Assembly: GCF_019665785.1 (NCBI RefSeq)
Contig: NZ_CP081149.1
Span: 3,224,001-3,288,000, forward strand
Reading direction: 5' to 3'
From: Deefgea piscis
GTDB taxonomy: Bacteria > Pseudomonadota > Gammaproteobacteria > Burkholderiales > Chitinibacteraceae
DNA: 64,000 nucleotides
In this document: positions 37,487-47,200 of the stretch, one piece after another
Numbering within the stretch: the first letter of the stretch is position 1
Layout of the letters: every line of letters begins with the position of its first letter
Program-made: the position numbers and the translations under genes
Notes under the pieces: generated by a model
What the model saw: only the letters and a program-made list of their open reading frames with translations
What the model was told of the DNA's origin: nothing
The model's database searches: none

Positions 37487-37752
37487 GATGAATTCCTTAG
37501 ATCAATTTAAGCCGGAGAGTGCTTTTGCACCTGCAATGTCGCCATCTTAAAAGTACCGCCCCAAGTGTGACAGGCTTTGTGCGATTGTTCACAAGCGGTT
37601 TGCATCACAGATGCCAAGCCGAAATTCACAAAAAAATCATCATCAAATCAATGCCAAATTAAGTTTCAACACCGCCCGAGAGACTGCATTCGCCTCGCTT
37701 AATGATTGGGCTGACGATTTTTATTTTTCCAACCTAATAAAATATAAAGCTT
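37487..37752. other. Intergenic region upstream of the Arg/Glu-rich protein gene
   Basis: This part of the gap between two same-strand genes contains no gene. A short hairpin-like GAGTGCTTTTGCAC stretch lies near 37515. The rest looks like ordinary promoter DNA, and a 49-bp element follows. Confidence 0.45.
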
Positions 37753-37801
37753 AGGTATTACTATCTAAATCATATTCAATAAAGCATAGCTAGCAATACC
37801 T
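37753..37801. repeat. 49-bp GGTAT/ATACC element at the ATPase gene end
   Basis: AGGTATT and AATACCT ends, 49 bp overall. Inner CTATCTA and TAGCTAG extend the inverted repeat. The TAG stop of the ATPase gene (37800-37802) overlaps its right end. Confidence 0.8.
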
Positions 37802-38960
37802 AACGATTCAGCCACGACCAAGCGGGCTTATCTAATTGATGCTGCCCAGCAATCAATGTTTCGCCGCAGTCTTTTTGCAAGATAATCGAGTTGCAATCGA
37901 CTTCACGCTCCAGCGCTGCGACTAGGCGGCTGGCATGACTCACCACAATCACCTGACTACACCTTGCCGCCGCAGCAATTAAGCGGGCTAAAGCCGGCAA
38001 TAGATCCGGATGTAAACTGGTTTCTGGCTCATTGAGCACCAATAATTCGGGTGGCCGTGGGCTTAATAAAGCAGCGACCAAGAGTAAATAACGCAAAGTG
38101 CCATCAGAAAACTCACTGGCAGACAATGGCCGCAGTAAACCATGCTGCCACATCACAACGCTAAATCGTCCTTGTTGCACCTCAATTTGAATCCGTGCCC
38201 CCGGGAAAGCATCATCAATCGCCGCAGCCAGCGTTTCGGGTTCTCCGATTTCAATAATGGTTTGCAAAGCAGCAGCTAAATTGGCGCCATCGTTGGCTAA
38301 AATCGGAGTGTAAGTGCCAATTTGCGACTGCCGCGCAGGAGCGCCGGCATCGGTGCGTAAATGATCATAAAAGCGCCAGCGGCGCATCGCTTCGCGTAAT
38401 TGCAAAACTTCAGGTGCATTGACGGGATCAGCGCACTGCGTAAAGACACTATCGTACGTTGGCACATGCTGATTGAGCACTTGCCAAGTACGGCCATCAC
38501 GGGTGCGCGCCACAGCGCCACGCCGATCAAGCAGTAGTGTCGCATCGCGCTGTAGTCGCCCCGCCCAAATCAGCTCGCGCTTGATTTCTGGATCAGCTGC
38601 AAACAACGATAAGCTCGGCATTGGCAGACCCAAATCAATGGCGTATGAAAAATCATCCCCCGCAAAACCCAGCTTCAACGCCACCGTTGTTTGGCGAATC
38701 GCCCCTTGAATCGGCATCTCACCGCGGCGCATCACTGGGCTGATTTGTTCTGGCCCCGCCCATAAAGTCGATGTAAAGCCACCCTCTTGCGCTAAATGCG
38801 CAATCAAACGCCCTTCGGCGGCTTCGGCAGTTAAACGCAAAGCGCGGTACAGACTGGATTTGCCGCTGCCATTGGCGCCACTGATCACATTCAGCTGCGC
38901 CAGCGGTACGATCAAATCACGTAGCGAGCGATAATTGGCAATGGCCAGCGTATGTAGCAT
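37800..38960 (-). CDS. RecF/SMC-like ATPase (COG4637 type)
   Basis: This 386-residue predicted ATPase of the AAA_21/OLD-like class carries Walker A GANGSGKSSLYRAL near residue 30. Its signature-like loop is EFSDGTLRYLLLVAALLSP, Walker B is ELLVLNEPETSLHPDLL with Asn in place of the first acidic residue, and the switch is VVSHASRLVAAL. The family is widespread, is often linked to DNA repair or phage defence, and has no assigned role in most bacteria. No nuclease or toxin partner is adjacent. The TAG stop is at the edge of a 49-bp repeat. Confidence 0.85.
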   Translation of the reverse strand: MLHTLAIANYRSLRDLIVPLAQLNVISGANGSGKSSLYRALRLTAEAAEGRLIAHLAQEGGFTSTLWAGPEQISPVMRRGEMPIQGAIRQTTVALKLGFAGDDFSYAIDLGLPMPSLSLFAADPEIKRELIWAGRLQRDATLLLDRRGAVARTRDGRTWQVLNQHVPTYDSVFTQCADPVNAPEVLQLREAMRRWRFYDHLRTDAGAPARQSQIGTYTPILANDGANLAAALQTIIEIGEPETLAAAIDDAFPGARIQIEVQQGRFSVVMWQHGLLRPLSASEFSDGTLRYLLLVAALLSPRPPELLVLNEPETSLHPDLLPALARLIAAAARCSQVIVVSHASRLVAALEREVDCNSIILQKDCGETLIAGQHQLDKPAWSWLNR

Positions 38961-39051
38961 CGAATTTATTCACCCCAAAAAAACCATCATAAAGAGAAAT
39001 TGCTGGCTCGTACTGTGTTTTTTGCCAAGTGATATTTGGTAGTGGCAGCGC

Positions 39052-39077
39052 AAAAAAAAAGCCACCCGAAGGTGGCT
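39052..39077 (-). terminator. Terminator after fabF
   Basis: AGCCACC-TTCG-GGTGGCT is a stem with a stable UUCG loop on the minus strand, followed by nine T. It lies 21 nt after the fabF stop and ends the fatty-acid cluster. Confidence 0.95.
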
Positions 39078-39097
39078 ATTGTAGTGTGCTAAATCGC

Positions 39098-40339
39098 TTA
39101 AATCTTTTTGAACACCAGCGTACCGTTGGTGCCGCCAAAGCCAAATGAATTGGAAATCGCGACTTCAATCTTCATATCACGTGCGGTATTGGCACAATAA
39201 TCAAGATCACAACCCGATTCAAAATCTTGCTCATGCAAGTTAATCGTCGGTGGAGAAACTTGATGATGTAAGGCCAAGATCGAGTAAATCGCTTCAACGC
39301 CACCCGCGCCGCCCAATAAATGGCCAGTCATTGATTTGGTTGAGTTAACAACTAATTTCTTCGCATGATCACCAAATGCAATCTTCAACGCATTAGTTTC
39401 ATTGGCATCACCCAACGGTGTTGATGTGCCGTGTGCATTCACGTATTGCACTTGATCCGGATTTACACCGGCATCGCGCAATGCATTGGCAACGCCACGT
39501 GCAGGTCCTTCAGCGCTTGGTGCGGTGATGTGATGCGCGTCCGAGCTCATACCAAAACCAACCAGTTCAGCATAAATGGTTGCGCCACGCTTTTTAGCGT
39601 GCTCGTATTCTTCGAGTACCAAGACCCCAGCGCCTTCACCCATCACGAAACCATCACGGCCTTTATCCCAAGGACGAGATGCAGTTTTTGGATCGTCATT
39701 GCGCGTTGAGAGTGCCTTCATTGCGCCAAAGCCACCGATGGCCATTTTGCAAATCGTACCTTCAGCACCACCCGCGACCATCACATCCGCATCGCCGTAC
39801 TGAATAATCCGCGCCGCATCACCGATGCTATGCGCACCGGTAGTACACGCTGAAACGATGCCATAACTCGGGCCTTGATAGCCTTTCATAATGGAAACGT
39901 GGCCAGCGATCATATTGATCAATGAACCAGGAATAAAGAACGGGCCGATTTTACGCGTGCCGCCTTCCAGATAAGCTGCATTGGTTTGTTCAATCAGTTG
40001 CAAGCCACCAATACCCGAACCGATATTCACCCCAACGCGGGTTTTATCCAGATCGCTCACATCATCTAAGCCAGCGTCGTTAATCGCTTGCATTGCAGCG
40101 GCAATACCGTAATGAATGAAATCATCCATCCGGCGCGCATCTTTCGGGCTCACGTACTGGCTAATATCAAAATCTTTTACTTGGCCGGCGATACGGCAAC
40201 CCATATCGCTCGGGTCAAAACGGGTGATTAAATCAATACCGGATTGACCAGCAAGCAGGTTGGCCCAGCCAGTGGCAACATCATTGCCAACTGGGGAAAC
40301 TTGGCCCAAGCCGGTGACAACTACTCTGCGTTTAGACAC
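39098..40339 (-). CDS. fabF: 3-oxoacyl-ACP synthase II
   Basis: This 413-residue KAS II elongates acyl-ACP with malonyl-ACP. It has the catalytic Cys in [12 protein letters not shown], the first His in [11 protein letters not shown] and the second His in [15 protein letters not shown]. The start is GTG at 40339 ([10 protein letters not shown]) with GGAG upstream, which aligns with known FabF starts. It is the last gene of the plsX-fabHDG-acpP-fabF cluster, with a terminator downstream. Confidence 0.97.
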   Translation of the reverse strand: MSKRRVVVTGLGQVSPVGNDVATGWANLLAGQSGIDLITRFDPSDMGCRIAGQVKDFDISQYVSPKDARRMDDFIHYGIAAAMQAINDAGLDDVSDLDKTRVGVNIGSGIGGLQLIEQTNAAYLEGGTRKIGPFFIPGSLINMIAGHVSIMKGYQGPSYGIVSACTTGAHSIGDAARIIQYGDADVMVAGGAEGTICKMAIGGFGAMKALSTRNDDPKTASRPWDKGRDGFVMGEGAGVLVLEEYEHAKKRGATIYAELVGFGMSSDAHHITAPSAEGPARGVANALRDAGVNPDQVQYVNAHGTSTPLGDANETNALKIAFGDHAKKLVVNSTKSMTGHLLGGAGGVEAIYSILALHHQVSPPTINLHEQDFESGCDLDYCANTARDMKIEVAISNSFGFGGTNGTLVFKKI

Positions 40340-40468
40340 GGGGTGACTCCGCTTAAAACCGGACTGTGCCGGTTGCGCCATAAACCAATTCAAGAGCGTG
40401 TTTTAAAGCTATGCCGCGCCTAGCCTTAAAACACGATCTTAAACACTGCTTCATCGCGCTAAATATGA

Positions 40469-40509
40469 AAAAACCCCCGCGACGACACTGTAGTGCCGCA
40501 GCGGAGGTT
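40469..40509 (-). terminator. Hairpin/terminator between acpP and fabF
   Basis: On the minus strand an imperfect long stem built on AACCTCCGC and GCGGGGGTT is followed by TTTTTT. It lies just after the acpP stop and probably reduces read-through into fabF, which would explain the very high acpP expression compared with fabF. Confidence 0.75.
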
Positions 40510-40521
40510 GGATGTTCCTTC

Positions 40522-40761
40522 TTACTTGCTCAAATGAGCGCTGACGTAGTCAACTGCTTGCTGAACAGTAGTGATCTTTTCTGCATCTTCGTCAGGGATT
40601 TCGCACTCAAATTCTTCTTCAAGCGCCATAACGAGTTCAACGGTGTCGAGAGAGTCGGCGCCGAGGTCGTTTACGAATGATGAATCAATCTTAACGTCAG
40701 TTTCTGGCACGCCCAGTTGCTCAGCAACAATCTTCTTCACGCGCTGTTCGATGTTTTCCAT
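40522..40761 (-). CDS. acpP: Acyl carrier protein
   Basis: This 79-residue acidic protein carries growing acyl chains on a 4'-phosphopantetheine attached to the Ser of [11 protein letters not shown]. It starts [18 protein letters not shown], the classical ACP start. It lies between fabG and fabF as in most proteobacteria. Confidence 0.98.
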   Translation of the reverse strand: MENIEQRVKKIVAEQLGVPETDVKIDSSFVNDLGADSLDTVELVMALEEEFECEIPDEDAEKITTVQQAVDYVSAHLSK

Positions 40762-40945
40762 GGATTTATCCCAAGCCTATTAAAAAGCAAATTTCGAAAA
40801 AAACGTCCGCATTCTACCAAAAAAATGGTGAAGCAAACAGTTTGGTGATGTTTTATTGCAAAAATACCTGCAATTCACATCGTTAATAAAGACTACAAAA
40901 ATATGTCAATCTAGCAAAATGCAGTATCGCTGCTATTTTACTCGA

Positions 40946-41689
40946 TTAATTCATAAACATGCCACCATTCACATGAATGGTATTACCCGTAATATAACCA
41001 GCTTTATCTGATGCCAAGAATCCAACCGCATCGGCGATGTCTTTTGGATCACCCAAACGTCCCAGTGCAATATTAGCAACTAGGTGGGCTTTTTGCTCAT
41101 CAGGTAAATTACGGGTCATATCGGTATCAATAAAGCCCGGTGCGACGGCATTCACTGTCACACCACGACTACCGATTTCTTTGGCTAGCGATTTGGTAAA
41201 ACCAAATAACGCTGCTTTTGCTGCCGAATAATTGGTTTGACCGGCGTTGCCCGTCGCGCCCACTACCGACGCAATATTGATAATCCGTCCCCAACGCGCT
41301 TTCATCATACCGCGCATCACGGCTTTAGATAATTTGTAAACTGGCTTCAGATTGGTATCCATAATGGCATCCCATTCTTCATCCTTCATGCGCATCAATA
41401 AGTTATCACGCGTAATTCCGGCGTTATTGACCAAAATCGCAATCGGGCCAAATTCTTTTTCAATTTGAGCCACGATGGCTTCACAAGCACCGTCTTCGGT
41501 GACTTGCAAACGTAAACCAGAACCTGCGGCACCTGCGGCTTGCAGATAATCGGCAATCGCTGTTGCGCCTGAATCGCTGGTGGCTGTACCAATCACGGTT
41601 GCGCCTTGCGCTGCCAACTCTAAAGCAATCGCTTGGCCGATCCCGCGTGAAGCGCCAGTCACTAGCGCAACTTTACCTTGCAAACTCAT
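40946..41689 (-). CDS. fabG: 3-oxoacyl-ACP reductase
   Basis: NADPH-dependent SDR of 247 residues. The cofactor loop is TGASRGIG, NNAG follows at ILVNNAGITRDN, and the catalytic Ser-Tyr-Lys is in IASVVGATGNAGQTNYSAAK. It ends HVNGGMFMN. The 184-nt gap to acpP is AT-rich and may hold an acpP promoter. The 81-nt gap to fabD is largely a 49-bp repeat element. Confidence 0.98.
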   Translation of the reverse strand: MSLQGKVALVTGASRGIGQAIALELAAQGATVIGTATSDSGATAIADYLQAAGAAGSGLRLQVTEDGACEAIVAQIEKEFGPIAILVNNAGITRDNLLMRMKDEEWDAIMDTNLKPVYKLSKAVMRGMMKARWGRIINIASVVGATGNAGQTNYSAAKAALFGFTKSLAKEIGSRGVTVNAVAPGFIDTDMTRNLPDEQKAHLVANIALGRLGDPKDIADAVGFLASDKAGYITGNTIHVNGGMFMN

Positions 41690-41705
41690 TCCTCACCCCT
41701 AATCT

Positions 41706-41754
41706 AGGTATACATTGCTAAGGCATAGCCACAAACGTATTGCAGCTTATACCC
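41706..41754. repeat. 49-bp GGTAT/ATACC element between fabD and fabG
   Basis: The ends are AGGTAT and ATACCC. It starts 16 nt before the fabG ATG and covers most of the spacer inside the fatty-acid operon. Confidence 0.8.
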
Positions 41755-41770
41755 GTAATAAATCAGCAGA

Positions 41771-42697
41771 TTACACGGCTGATTTTAATTGATCCATACT
41801 GGCTACGTCGACTAAAGCAACGCCTTGCAGATCACTCGAAATACGTTTGGTTAAACCAGCAAGCACTTTACCCGGACCACATTCAGCCACCACGGTAACG
41901 CCATCGGCGGCCATTTTTTGAATGGTTTCAACCCAACGTACTGGCTGATACAACTGGCGAACTAAAGCATCACGGATCTGCTCGGCATTGTTATACGCGG
42001 CAACGTCAGCATTGTGCAAGACAGGCACGATAGGTGTATGAATTTCTACCACAGCCAATTTAGCCGCTAATTTTTCTGCGGCAGGTTTCATCAAATCGCA
42101 ATGCGATGGCACCGAAACCGACAACAGCATCGCACGCTTCGCACCACGGGCTTTACAGCCTTCGCATGCACGCTCAACCGCGGCTTTACTACCAGCAATG
42201 ACCACTTGGCCTGGTGAATTAAAATTCACCGCCTGCACCACATCGCCCTGCGCTGCTTCTGCACAAGCCTCAATAATCAATTCATCACTCAAACCAAGCA
42301 CTGCGGCCATTGCGCCGGTACCCGCAGGAACAGCTTCTTGCATTGCTTCAGCGCGTAAGCGCACTAATTGCAAAGCATCGCCAAAACTTAAGGCTTCAGC
42401 AGCCACCAAAGCGGTATATTCACCTAAGCTATGCCCAGCCATGACCGCAGGCATAGCGCCACCTTGCGACTGCCATGCACGCCAAACGGCAACACCAGCG
42501 GTCAACATCAATGGCTGCGTATTCACTGTGGCATTGATCGCTTCGAGAGGGCCCTCATTGGCCATTGCCCATAAATCAAAACCGAGCACGCTTGACGCTT
42601 CGTCAAATGTGGCTTTCACCACGGCTAAATCAGCCCAACCATTCATCATACCGATTGATTGCGAGCCTTGACCTGGAAACACAAATGCTAATGACAT
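41771..42697 (-). CDS. fabD: Malonyl-CoA:ACP transacylase
   Basis: This 308-residue transacylase loads malonyl groups on ACP. It has the FVFPGQGSQ start, the active-site Ser in MAGHSLGEYTALVAA, the GQVVIAG segment, the His in SVPSHCDLM, and the C-terminal VVAECGPGKVL. It lies between fabH and fabG, with a strong hairpin (42729-42752) before it. Confidence 0.98.
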   Translation of the reverse strand: MSLAFVFPGQGSQSIGMMNGWADLAVVKATFDEASSVLGFDLWAMANEGPLEAINATVNTQPLMLTAGVAVWRAWQSQGGAMPAVMAGHSLGEYTALVAAEALSFGDALQLVRLRAEAMQEAVPAGTGAMAAVLGLSDELIIEACAEAAQGDVVQAVNFNSPGQVVIAGSKAAVERACEGCKARGAKRAMLLSVSVPSHCDLMKPAAEKLAAKLAVVEIHTPIVPVLHNADVAAYNNAEQIRDALVRQLYQPVRWVETIQKMAADGVTVVAECGPGKVLAGLTKRISSDLQGVALVDVASMDQLKSAV

Positions 42698-42728
42698 TTC
42701 ACCACCCCTTTCAAACCATCCAACAGTA

Positions 42729-42752
42729 AAACGGCGCTTCTAAGCGCCGTTT
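42729..42752 (-). terminator. Strong hairpin between fabH and fabD
   Basis: AAACGGCGCTT and AAGCGCCGTTT form an 11-bp perfect stem with a minimal loop; a short T-run follows on the minus strand. It may be a partial terminator or an mRNA processing site within the operon. Confidence 0.65.
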
Positions 42753-42766
42753 ACAAACCATTAAAA

Positions 42767-43723
42767 TCAATATTTAACCAGCGCCGAGCCCCAAGCAAAG
42801 CCACCACCAATCCCTTCCATCAACAAGGTTTGGCCGCGCTGAATCTTGCCGCTGCGTACACCCGCATCCAGCGCCAATGGAATTGATGCTGCCGAAGTGT
42901 TGCCGTGCATATCCACCGTCACAATCACATTATCCATCGACATATGTAGGTGCTTGGCCGTTGATTCAATAATGCGAATATTGGCCTGATGTGGCACCAA
43001 CCAGTCCACATCACTTTTTTGCAAACCGGCTTTGGCCAAAGTGGTTTCAGCGACTTCGGCCAAGGCTTTTACGGCGAATTTAAACACCGCATTGCCTTCC
43101 ATATACACATAAGGATCGCCAACTAGCTCACCCTGTTTTGGACGCGCATCGGTTTTCAAAATGCCACTATAACGGCCATCTGCATGCAGTTGTGTCGCCA
43201 AAATACCAGGCTCTTCTGATGCAGTAAGCACCACAGCACCGGCACCATCACCAAACAAAATACACGTGCCACGATCTTCCCAATTAATGAGATTGGTCAC
43301 GGTTTCAGCACCAACAACAACTGCACATTTGGCTGCGCCGCTTTTTACAAATTGATCAGCAGTACTTAAGGCATAAATAAACCCTGCACAGACAGCCTGT
43401 ATATCAAAGGCTGGGAAGCCATGCACCCCAAGTTTGTTTTGCAAAGTACATGCCGTAGACGGAAAAATACTGTCTGGGGTCGTCGTTGCAACGATCAATA
43501 AATCGACTTCGCTTTTATCAACGCCCGCCGCTTCAAGCGCACGTTCAACGGCGATCAACGCCAGATCAGAAGTACGTTGATCGTCAGCCGCAATATGCCG
43601 CTGACGAATACCGGTACGTGAAACGATCCATTCATCAGTGGTGTCGACACGTTGCGCCAGCTCGGCATTAGTAAGAATTTTTTCTGGCAAATAAGAGCCA
43701 GTTCCTGCAATACGGGAATACAT
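42767..43723 (-). CDS. fabH: 3-oxoacyl-ACP synthase III
   Basis: This 318-residue KAS III starts fatty-acid synthesis from acetyl-CoA and malonyl-ACP. The catalytic triad is Cys in [13 protein letters not shown], His in [11 protein letters not shown] and Asn in [11 protein letters not shown]. The ATG at 43723 ([15 protein letters not shown]) has AGAGG five bases upstream. It is preceded closely by plsX. Confidence 0.98.
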   Translation of the reverse strand: MYSRIAGTGSYLPEKILTNAELAQRVDTTDEWIVSRTGIRQRHIAADDQRTSDLALIAVERALEAAGVDKSEVDLLIVATTTPDSIFPSTACTLQNKLGVHGFPAFDIQAVCAGFIYALSTADQFVKSGAAKCAVVVGAETVTNLINWEDRGTCILFGDGAGAVVLTASEEPGILATQLHADGRYSGILKTDARPKQGELVGDPYVYMEGNAVFKFAVKALAEVAETTLAKAGLQKSDVDWLVPHQANIRIIESTAKHLHMSMDNVIVTVDMHGNTSAASIPLALDAGVRSGKIQRGQTLLMEGIGGGFAWGSALVKY

Positions 43724-43741
43724 GAACACCTCTGAATTTGA

Positions 43742-44782
43742 TCAGGACTCGGCAGCTTCTACCGCAGCGTTAAGATGCAGCAACTCTTGTTGCACCTGCT
43801 CTGTAATGCGTTGAATCATGCCGGAGCGCGCTTCCTCAACGGCCTGAGACAAGGCCCAGTAAAACGCAATTTCATCCGCTCCGCCATGGCTTTTTACCAC
43901 AATGCCACGCAAGCCAAGAAATGACGCACCATTAAAACGACGTGGATCTAAGCGCTTTTTAAAACGATTCATTAATGGTAAGGCCAGTAATGCCACGCAA
44001 CGGGTCAGAATATTACGAGTAAACTCTTCCTTCAAGAAGGTGGTAATCATTTTGACTAAACCCTCTGAAGTTTTTAATGCCACATTGCCGGTGAACCCAT
44101 CACACGCCACCACATCCACTGTACCGCGGTAAATATCATCACCTTCGATATTACCTTGGAAATTCAAACGGGTTTTACGCAGCATTTCAGCCGCTTCTTT
44201 CACCGCTTCATTGCCTTTGATGTCTTCCGAACCAATATTGAGCAAACCCACTGTGGGAGCATCAACATGCTTGAGCGCCGAAAACATCGCCGAACCCATG
44301 ATTGCAAATTGCGTGAGCTGCAAAGGCGTTGAATCCACATTCGCACCCAAATCGAGCATCGCCGTTTGCCCCTTCATTGTGGGCATCAGCTTTGCAATCG
44401 CGGGTCGATCAATACCTGAGATTGTTTTTAATACAAACCGTGCCGTCGCCATCAATGCGCCGGTATTACCCGCGGACACACACGCATTGGCCTCACCGGA
44501 CTTCACCAAATTAATGGCAACGCGCATCGAAGAATCTTTTTTATTTTTCATTGCCGATTGCGGAGACTCATCCATCGTCACCACCTCAGTGGCAGGATGA
44601 ATTCGCAAACGCGGACTCGTTGCAGCATGCTGAGCCGCTAATTCAGCCGCAATCGCATCGGCTAAACCGACTAAAACGATATTGACATCGGGATTGTCTC
44701 GCAAAAAGCGCAATGCGGCTGGCACTGTAATGTGCGCGCCGTGATCGCCGCCCATTGCATCTACTGCGACAGTGATATCCAT
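43742..44782 (-). CDS. plsX: Phosphate acyltransferase PlsX
   Basis: This 346-residue enzyme converts acyl-ACP to acyl phosphate for phospholipid synthesis. It starts [12 protein letters not shown] and includes [18 protein letters not shown] [16 protein letters not shown] and [14 protein letters not shown]. It is about 18 nt upstream of fabH and follows rpmF, the usual order. Confidence 0.98.
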   Translation of the reverse strand: MDITVAVDAMGGDHGAHITVPAALRFLRDNPDVNIVLVGLADAIAAELAAQHAATSPRLRIHPATEVVTMDESPQSAMKNKKDSSMRVAINLVKSGEANACVSAGNTGALMATARFVLKTISGIDRPAIAKLMPTMKGQTAMLDLGANVDSTPLQLTQFAIMGSAMFSALKHVDAPTVGLLNIGSEDIKGNEAVKEAAEMLRKTRLNFQGNIEGDDIYRGTVDVVACDGFTGNVALKTSEGLVKMITTFLKEEFTRNILTRCVALLALPLMNRFKKRLDPRRFNGASFLGLRGIVVKSHGGADEIAFYWALSQAVEEARSGMIQRITEQVQQELLHLNAAVEAAES

Positions 44783-44904
44783 TCAAACACCTAAAATGAC
44801 GAACGGCGCAAGGGAGTTATTCTCAGAGAGACACTCACTTGCGCCGTAAAGCTAGCCAGCATGGCTAAAAATTAACCCGCTTAGCTAAAACAGCAAGGCG
44901 GCGA

Positions 44905-45084
44905 TTATTCGCCCTTAGCTTTGATCACACGACGGCCATTGTAAAAGCCGTTTGGAGAAATGTGGTGCGGGCGATGAACTTCACCAGTTGCAGCATCTAC
45001 AGACAAAGCTGGTGCTGACAAGAAGTCATGAGCGCGGTGCATGCCACGTTTCGAAGGTGATTTTTTATTTTGCTGAACTGCCAT
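44905..45084 (-). CDS. rpmF: Ribosomal protein bL32
   Basis: This 59-residue protein of the large subunit begins [20 protein letters not shown] and ends [11 protein letters not shown]. It lacks the four zinc cysteines found in some L32 proteins, so it is the zinc-free form. It sits between yceD and plsX, as in other proteobacteria. Confidence 0.98.
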   Translation of the reverse strand: MAVQQNKKSPSKRGMHRAHDFLSAPALSVDAATGEVHRPHHISPNGFYNGRRVIKAKGE

Positions 45085-45111
45085 GTGAAATACTCCTAAT
45101 AACTCAGTTGT

Positions 45112-45609
45112 TTATTCCGCTTTCCTGGTTTTCAACTGAGCCAGGACTGCAAACGGATTCGGTTTTTTACTCGCCAATTTGGCCAGTGCATCGTCGCCAC
45201 CACACACATCGTGTACCGGCGCCACTGGTAAAGCGAGTAACAATTCGTCTTCGACCAGTGCTTCAATATCCAGCTCCGGATCGATCAAAATGCCATCAAG
45301 GTCCTCATCGATGGCTTCCGCTTCATCGATTTCTTCCTCAGTAGCAAACTGGGTCAACACGGTTTCGTTATGAATTGACCAAGGCATACCCAATAGGCAG
45401 CGCTGGCAAATCAGTTGCAAATCACCTTTTACTTCTAAATAAAGCCAAGGGCGTTGCGTACGATCATCTACGCCACTTTCGATATGCCAAGCGATTTCGC
45501 CTGATGTATCTGCCAACAGGTCACTCAAACGTGAGAGCTGCGAAAGTGGGATAGAACCTTTAAGTTCTCGACCTTCTTGCGCAAATTCCGCGCTGTGAAT
45601 CACCGTCAT
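45112..45609 (-). CDS. yceD: YceD/DUF177 protein (23S rRNA accumulation)
   Basis: This 165-residue DUF177 protein is linked to 23S rRNA and to the rpmF operon. It has the ICQRCL motif at the start of its C-terminal half and a long acidic stretch (EEEIDEAEAIDEDLDGILIDPELDIEALVEDELL). The C-terminus is basic (PNPFAVLAQLKTRKAE). The ATG at 45609 (MTVIHSAEFAQEG) aligns with homologues, though there is no strong ribosome-binding site; a start 20 codons upstream is the alternative. It is the first gene of the cluster and is divergent from maf. Confidence 0.93.
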   Translation of the reverse strand: MTVIHSAEFAQEGRELKGSIPLSQLSRLSDLLADTSGEIAWHIESGVDDRTQRPWLYLEVKGDLQLICQRCLLGMPWSIHNETVLTQFATEEEIDEAEAIDEDLDGILIDPELDIEALVEDELLLALPVAPVHDVCGGDDALAKLASKKPNPFAVLAQLKTRKAE

Positions 45610-45703
45610 GGAGTTGCCGCGTAGAACTGGAAACCGCGCATGATATAATCTCCGGCTATCCTCTGTCAAAGTATTTTGCGCTTTTAAGCGCGGTGAAATT
45701 CAT

Positions 45704-46309
45704 ATGCGAACCACTTCTACCTCCTGCGAGTCACGCCAACTGGTTCTGGCGTCTACATCGCTGTATCGAAAAGAACTTTTAGAACGCTTGGGCCTACCGT
45801 TTGTCACTGCGGCCCCCAATCTGGATGAATCGCCACTGATCGGTGAGACTGCGGCCCAAACCAGCGAGCGTTTGGCGATTGCCAAAGCCAAGGTACTGGC
45901 CGATCAATATCCAAATAGTCTAATTATTGGCTCAGACCAAGTGGCGCTACTTAACGGTGTGCAATTAGGAAAGCCCGGTAATCATGAGCGTGCCGTGGTG
46001 CAATTGGGCGCCATGCGTGGGCAAAGCATTGCGTTTCATACTGCGCTCTGCCTTTACAATACGGCAACCGAACAAGTACAAAGCCATGTCGACATCACCA
46101 CGGTGACCATGCGTGATTACAGCGACGCACAAATCGAAACCTATTTACGCCGTGAGCAGCCTTACAACTGCGCCGGCAGCGCCAAAACCGAAGGTCTTGG
46201 GATTGTGATGATCGCCGCGATTGATAGCACTGATCCAGCGGCGATTATTGGTTTGCCTTTAATCGAACTAGTGAGCATGCTCAATCGCGAAGCCTATCCA
46301 ATTTTGTAA
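45704..46309 (+). CDS. maf: Maf/YceF-type nucleotide pyrophosphatase
   Basis: This 201-residue house-cleaning pyrophosphatase is of the YceF subgroup, which acts on 7-methyl-GTP. It has the LASTSLYRKELLERL start, NLDESP, the metal-binding IIGSDQVALL and the Glu/Lys-bearing GSAKTEGLGI. It is divergent from yceD. This yceF/yceD-rpmF arrangement is standard in proteobacteria. Confidence 0.95.
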   Translation: MRTTSTSCESRQLVLASTSLYRKELLERLGLPFVTAAPNLDESPLIGETAAQTSERLAIAKAKVLADQYPNSLIIGSDQVALLNGVQLGKPGNHERAVVQLGAMRGQSIAFHTALCLYNTATEQVQSHVDITTVTMRDYSDAQIETYLRREQPYNCAGSAKTEGLGIVMIAAIDSTDPAAIIGLPLIELVSMLNREAYPIL

Positions 46310-46327
46310 TCAAAACCAAACAATAGT

Positions 46328-46376
46328 GGGTATATTCAACTAGATCATTTAAATAAAGTACTAGCAACATATACCC
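46328..46376. repeat. 49-bp GGTAT/ATACC element between maf and the methylase-like gene
   Basis: GGGTATAT and ATATACCC form an 8-bp inverted repeat, 49 bp overall. Inner ACTAG and CTAG add symmetry. ATAAAGTAC near the middle is shared with the copy at 60740. Confidence 0.85.
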
Positions 46377-46408
46377 ATCAAAACTGTACTCACTCTTTAT
46401 TTGGATAA

Positions 46409-47122
46409 ATGACCATGACGGGCATCTTGTATTTAATCCCAGCGCCAATGGGTGGCGATACCATCAACGATATTTTGCCGCTCGACGTGATTGAAACCGC
46501 CAAAAAACTGACGCATTTTGTCGTTGAAAATGCCAAAACAACCCGCGCGCATTTAAAAATGTTCGGCACACCCCATGAATTACGTAGCCTGACAATGGCC
46601 GAGCTTTCTGAGCATACCAAAGACCATGAAGTCACTGCGCTGTTACAACCGCTACTCGATGGTTTTGATGTGGGCTTAATGTCCGAAGCGGGTTGTCCGG
46701 GCGTTGCCGACCCTGGCGCACGTCTAGTACAACTAGCCCATCAACGTGGCATCCAAGTTGTGCCGCTAGTGGGGCCGTCGTCGTTATTGATGGCGTTAAT
46801 GGCCTCAGGGGCTAATGGGCAGAAATTTCGCTTTAACGGTTACCTGCCTTCTGATGCAACGGGACGCGTGCAAGCGATTCGGCAGCTTGAAGCCAGCTCA
46901 AGCAAAGAAAATCAAGCTGAATTATTTATTGAAACCCCATATCGCAATGGCGCGCTGTTTCAAGCCTTACGCGACAATCTCAAAGCCACTACACGGTTAA
47001 CCGTGGCTTGCGATATTAGTTTGCCAAGCCAAGAAATCTTGACGCTAGAAATAGGTCAATGGAAGAAAAAACCTGAGCCACAAATCCATAAACGGCCAAC
47101 GGTTTTTATCATCCAAGCGTAA
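46409..47122 (+). CDS. SAM-dependent methyltransferase, RsmI-like paralogue
   Basis: This 237-residue protein has the tetrapyrrole-methylase/RsmI fold: LYLIPAPMGGD at the start, FVVENAKTTRAHLK, LMSEAGCPGVADPGARLVQLAHQ, VPLVGPSSLLMALMASG, and LFIETPYRN. It lacks the C-terminal extension of RsmI and has weaker matches in the first motif, so it is a paralogue group often found beside maf in Neisseriales and other betaproteobacteria. The substrate is unknown; an RNA base is a reasonable guess. Two ATG codons (46409, 46415) follow a GGAT site. Confidence 0.85.
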   Translation: MTMTGILYLIPAPMGGDTINDILPLDVIETAKKLTHFVVENAKTTRAHLKMFGTPHELRSLTMAELSEHTKDHEVTALLQPLLDGFDVGLMSEAGCPGVADPGARLVQLAHQRGIQVVPLVGPSSLLMALMASGANGQKFRFNGYLPSDATGRVQAIRQLEASSSKENQAELFIETPYRNGALFQALRDNLKATTRLTVACDISLPSQEILTLEIGQWKKKPEPQIHKRPTVFIIQA

Positions 47123-47200
47123 AATCACCGCATCGATCAACCCACAACAGCGCGGCTGCCCGCCGCGATCGATGCGCGTCATTCTCATTACTCATCGCGA

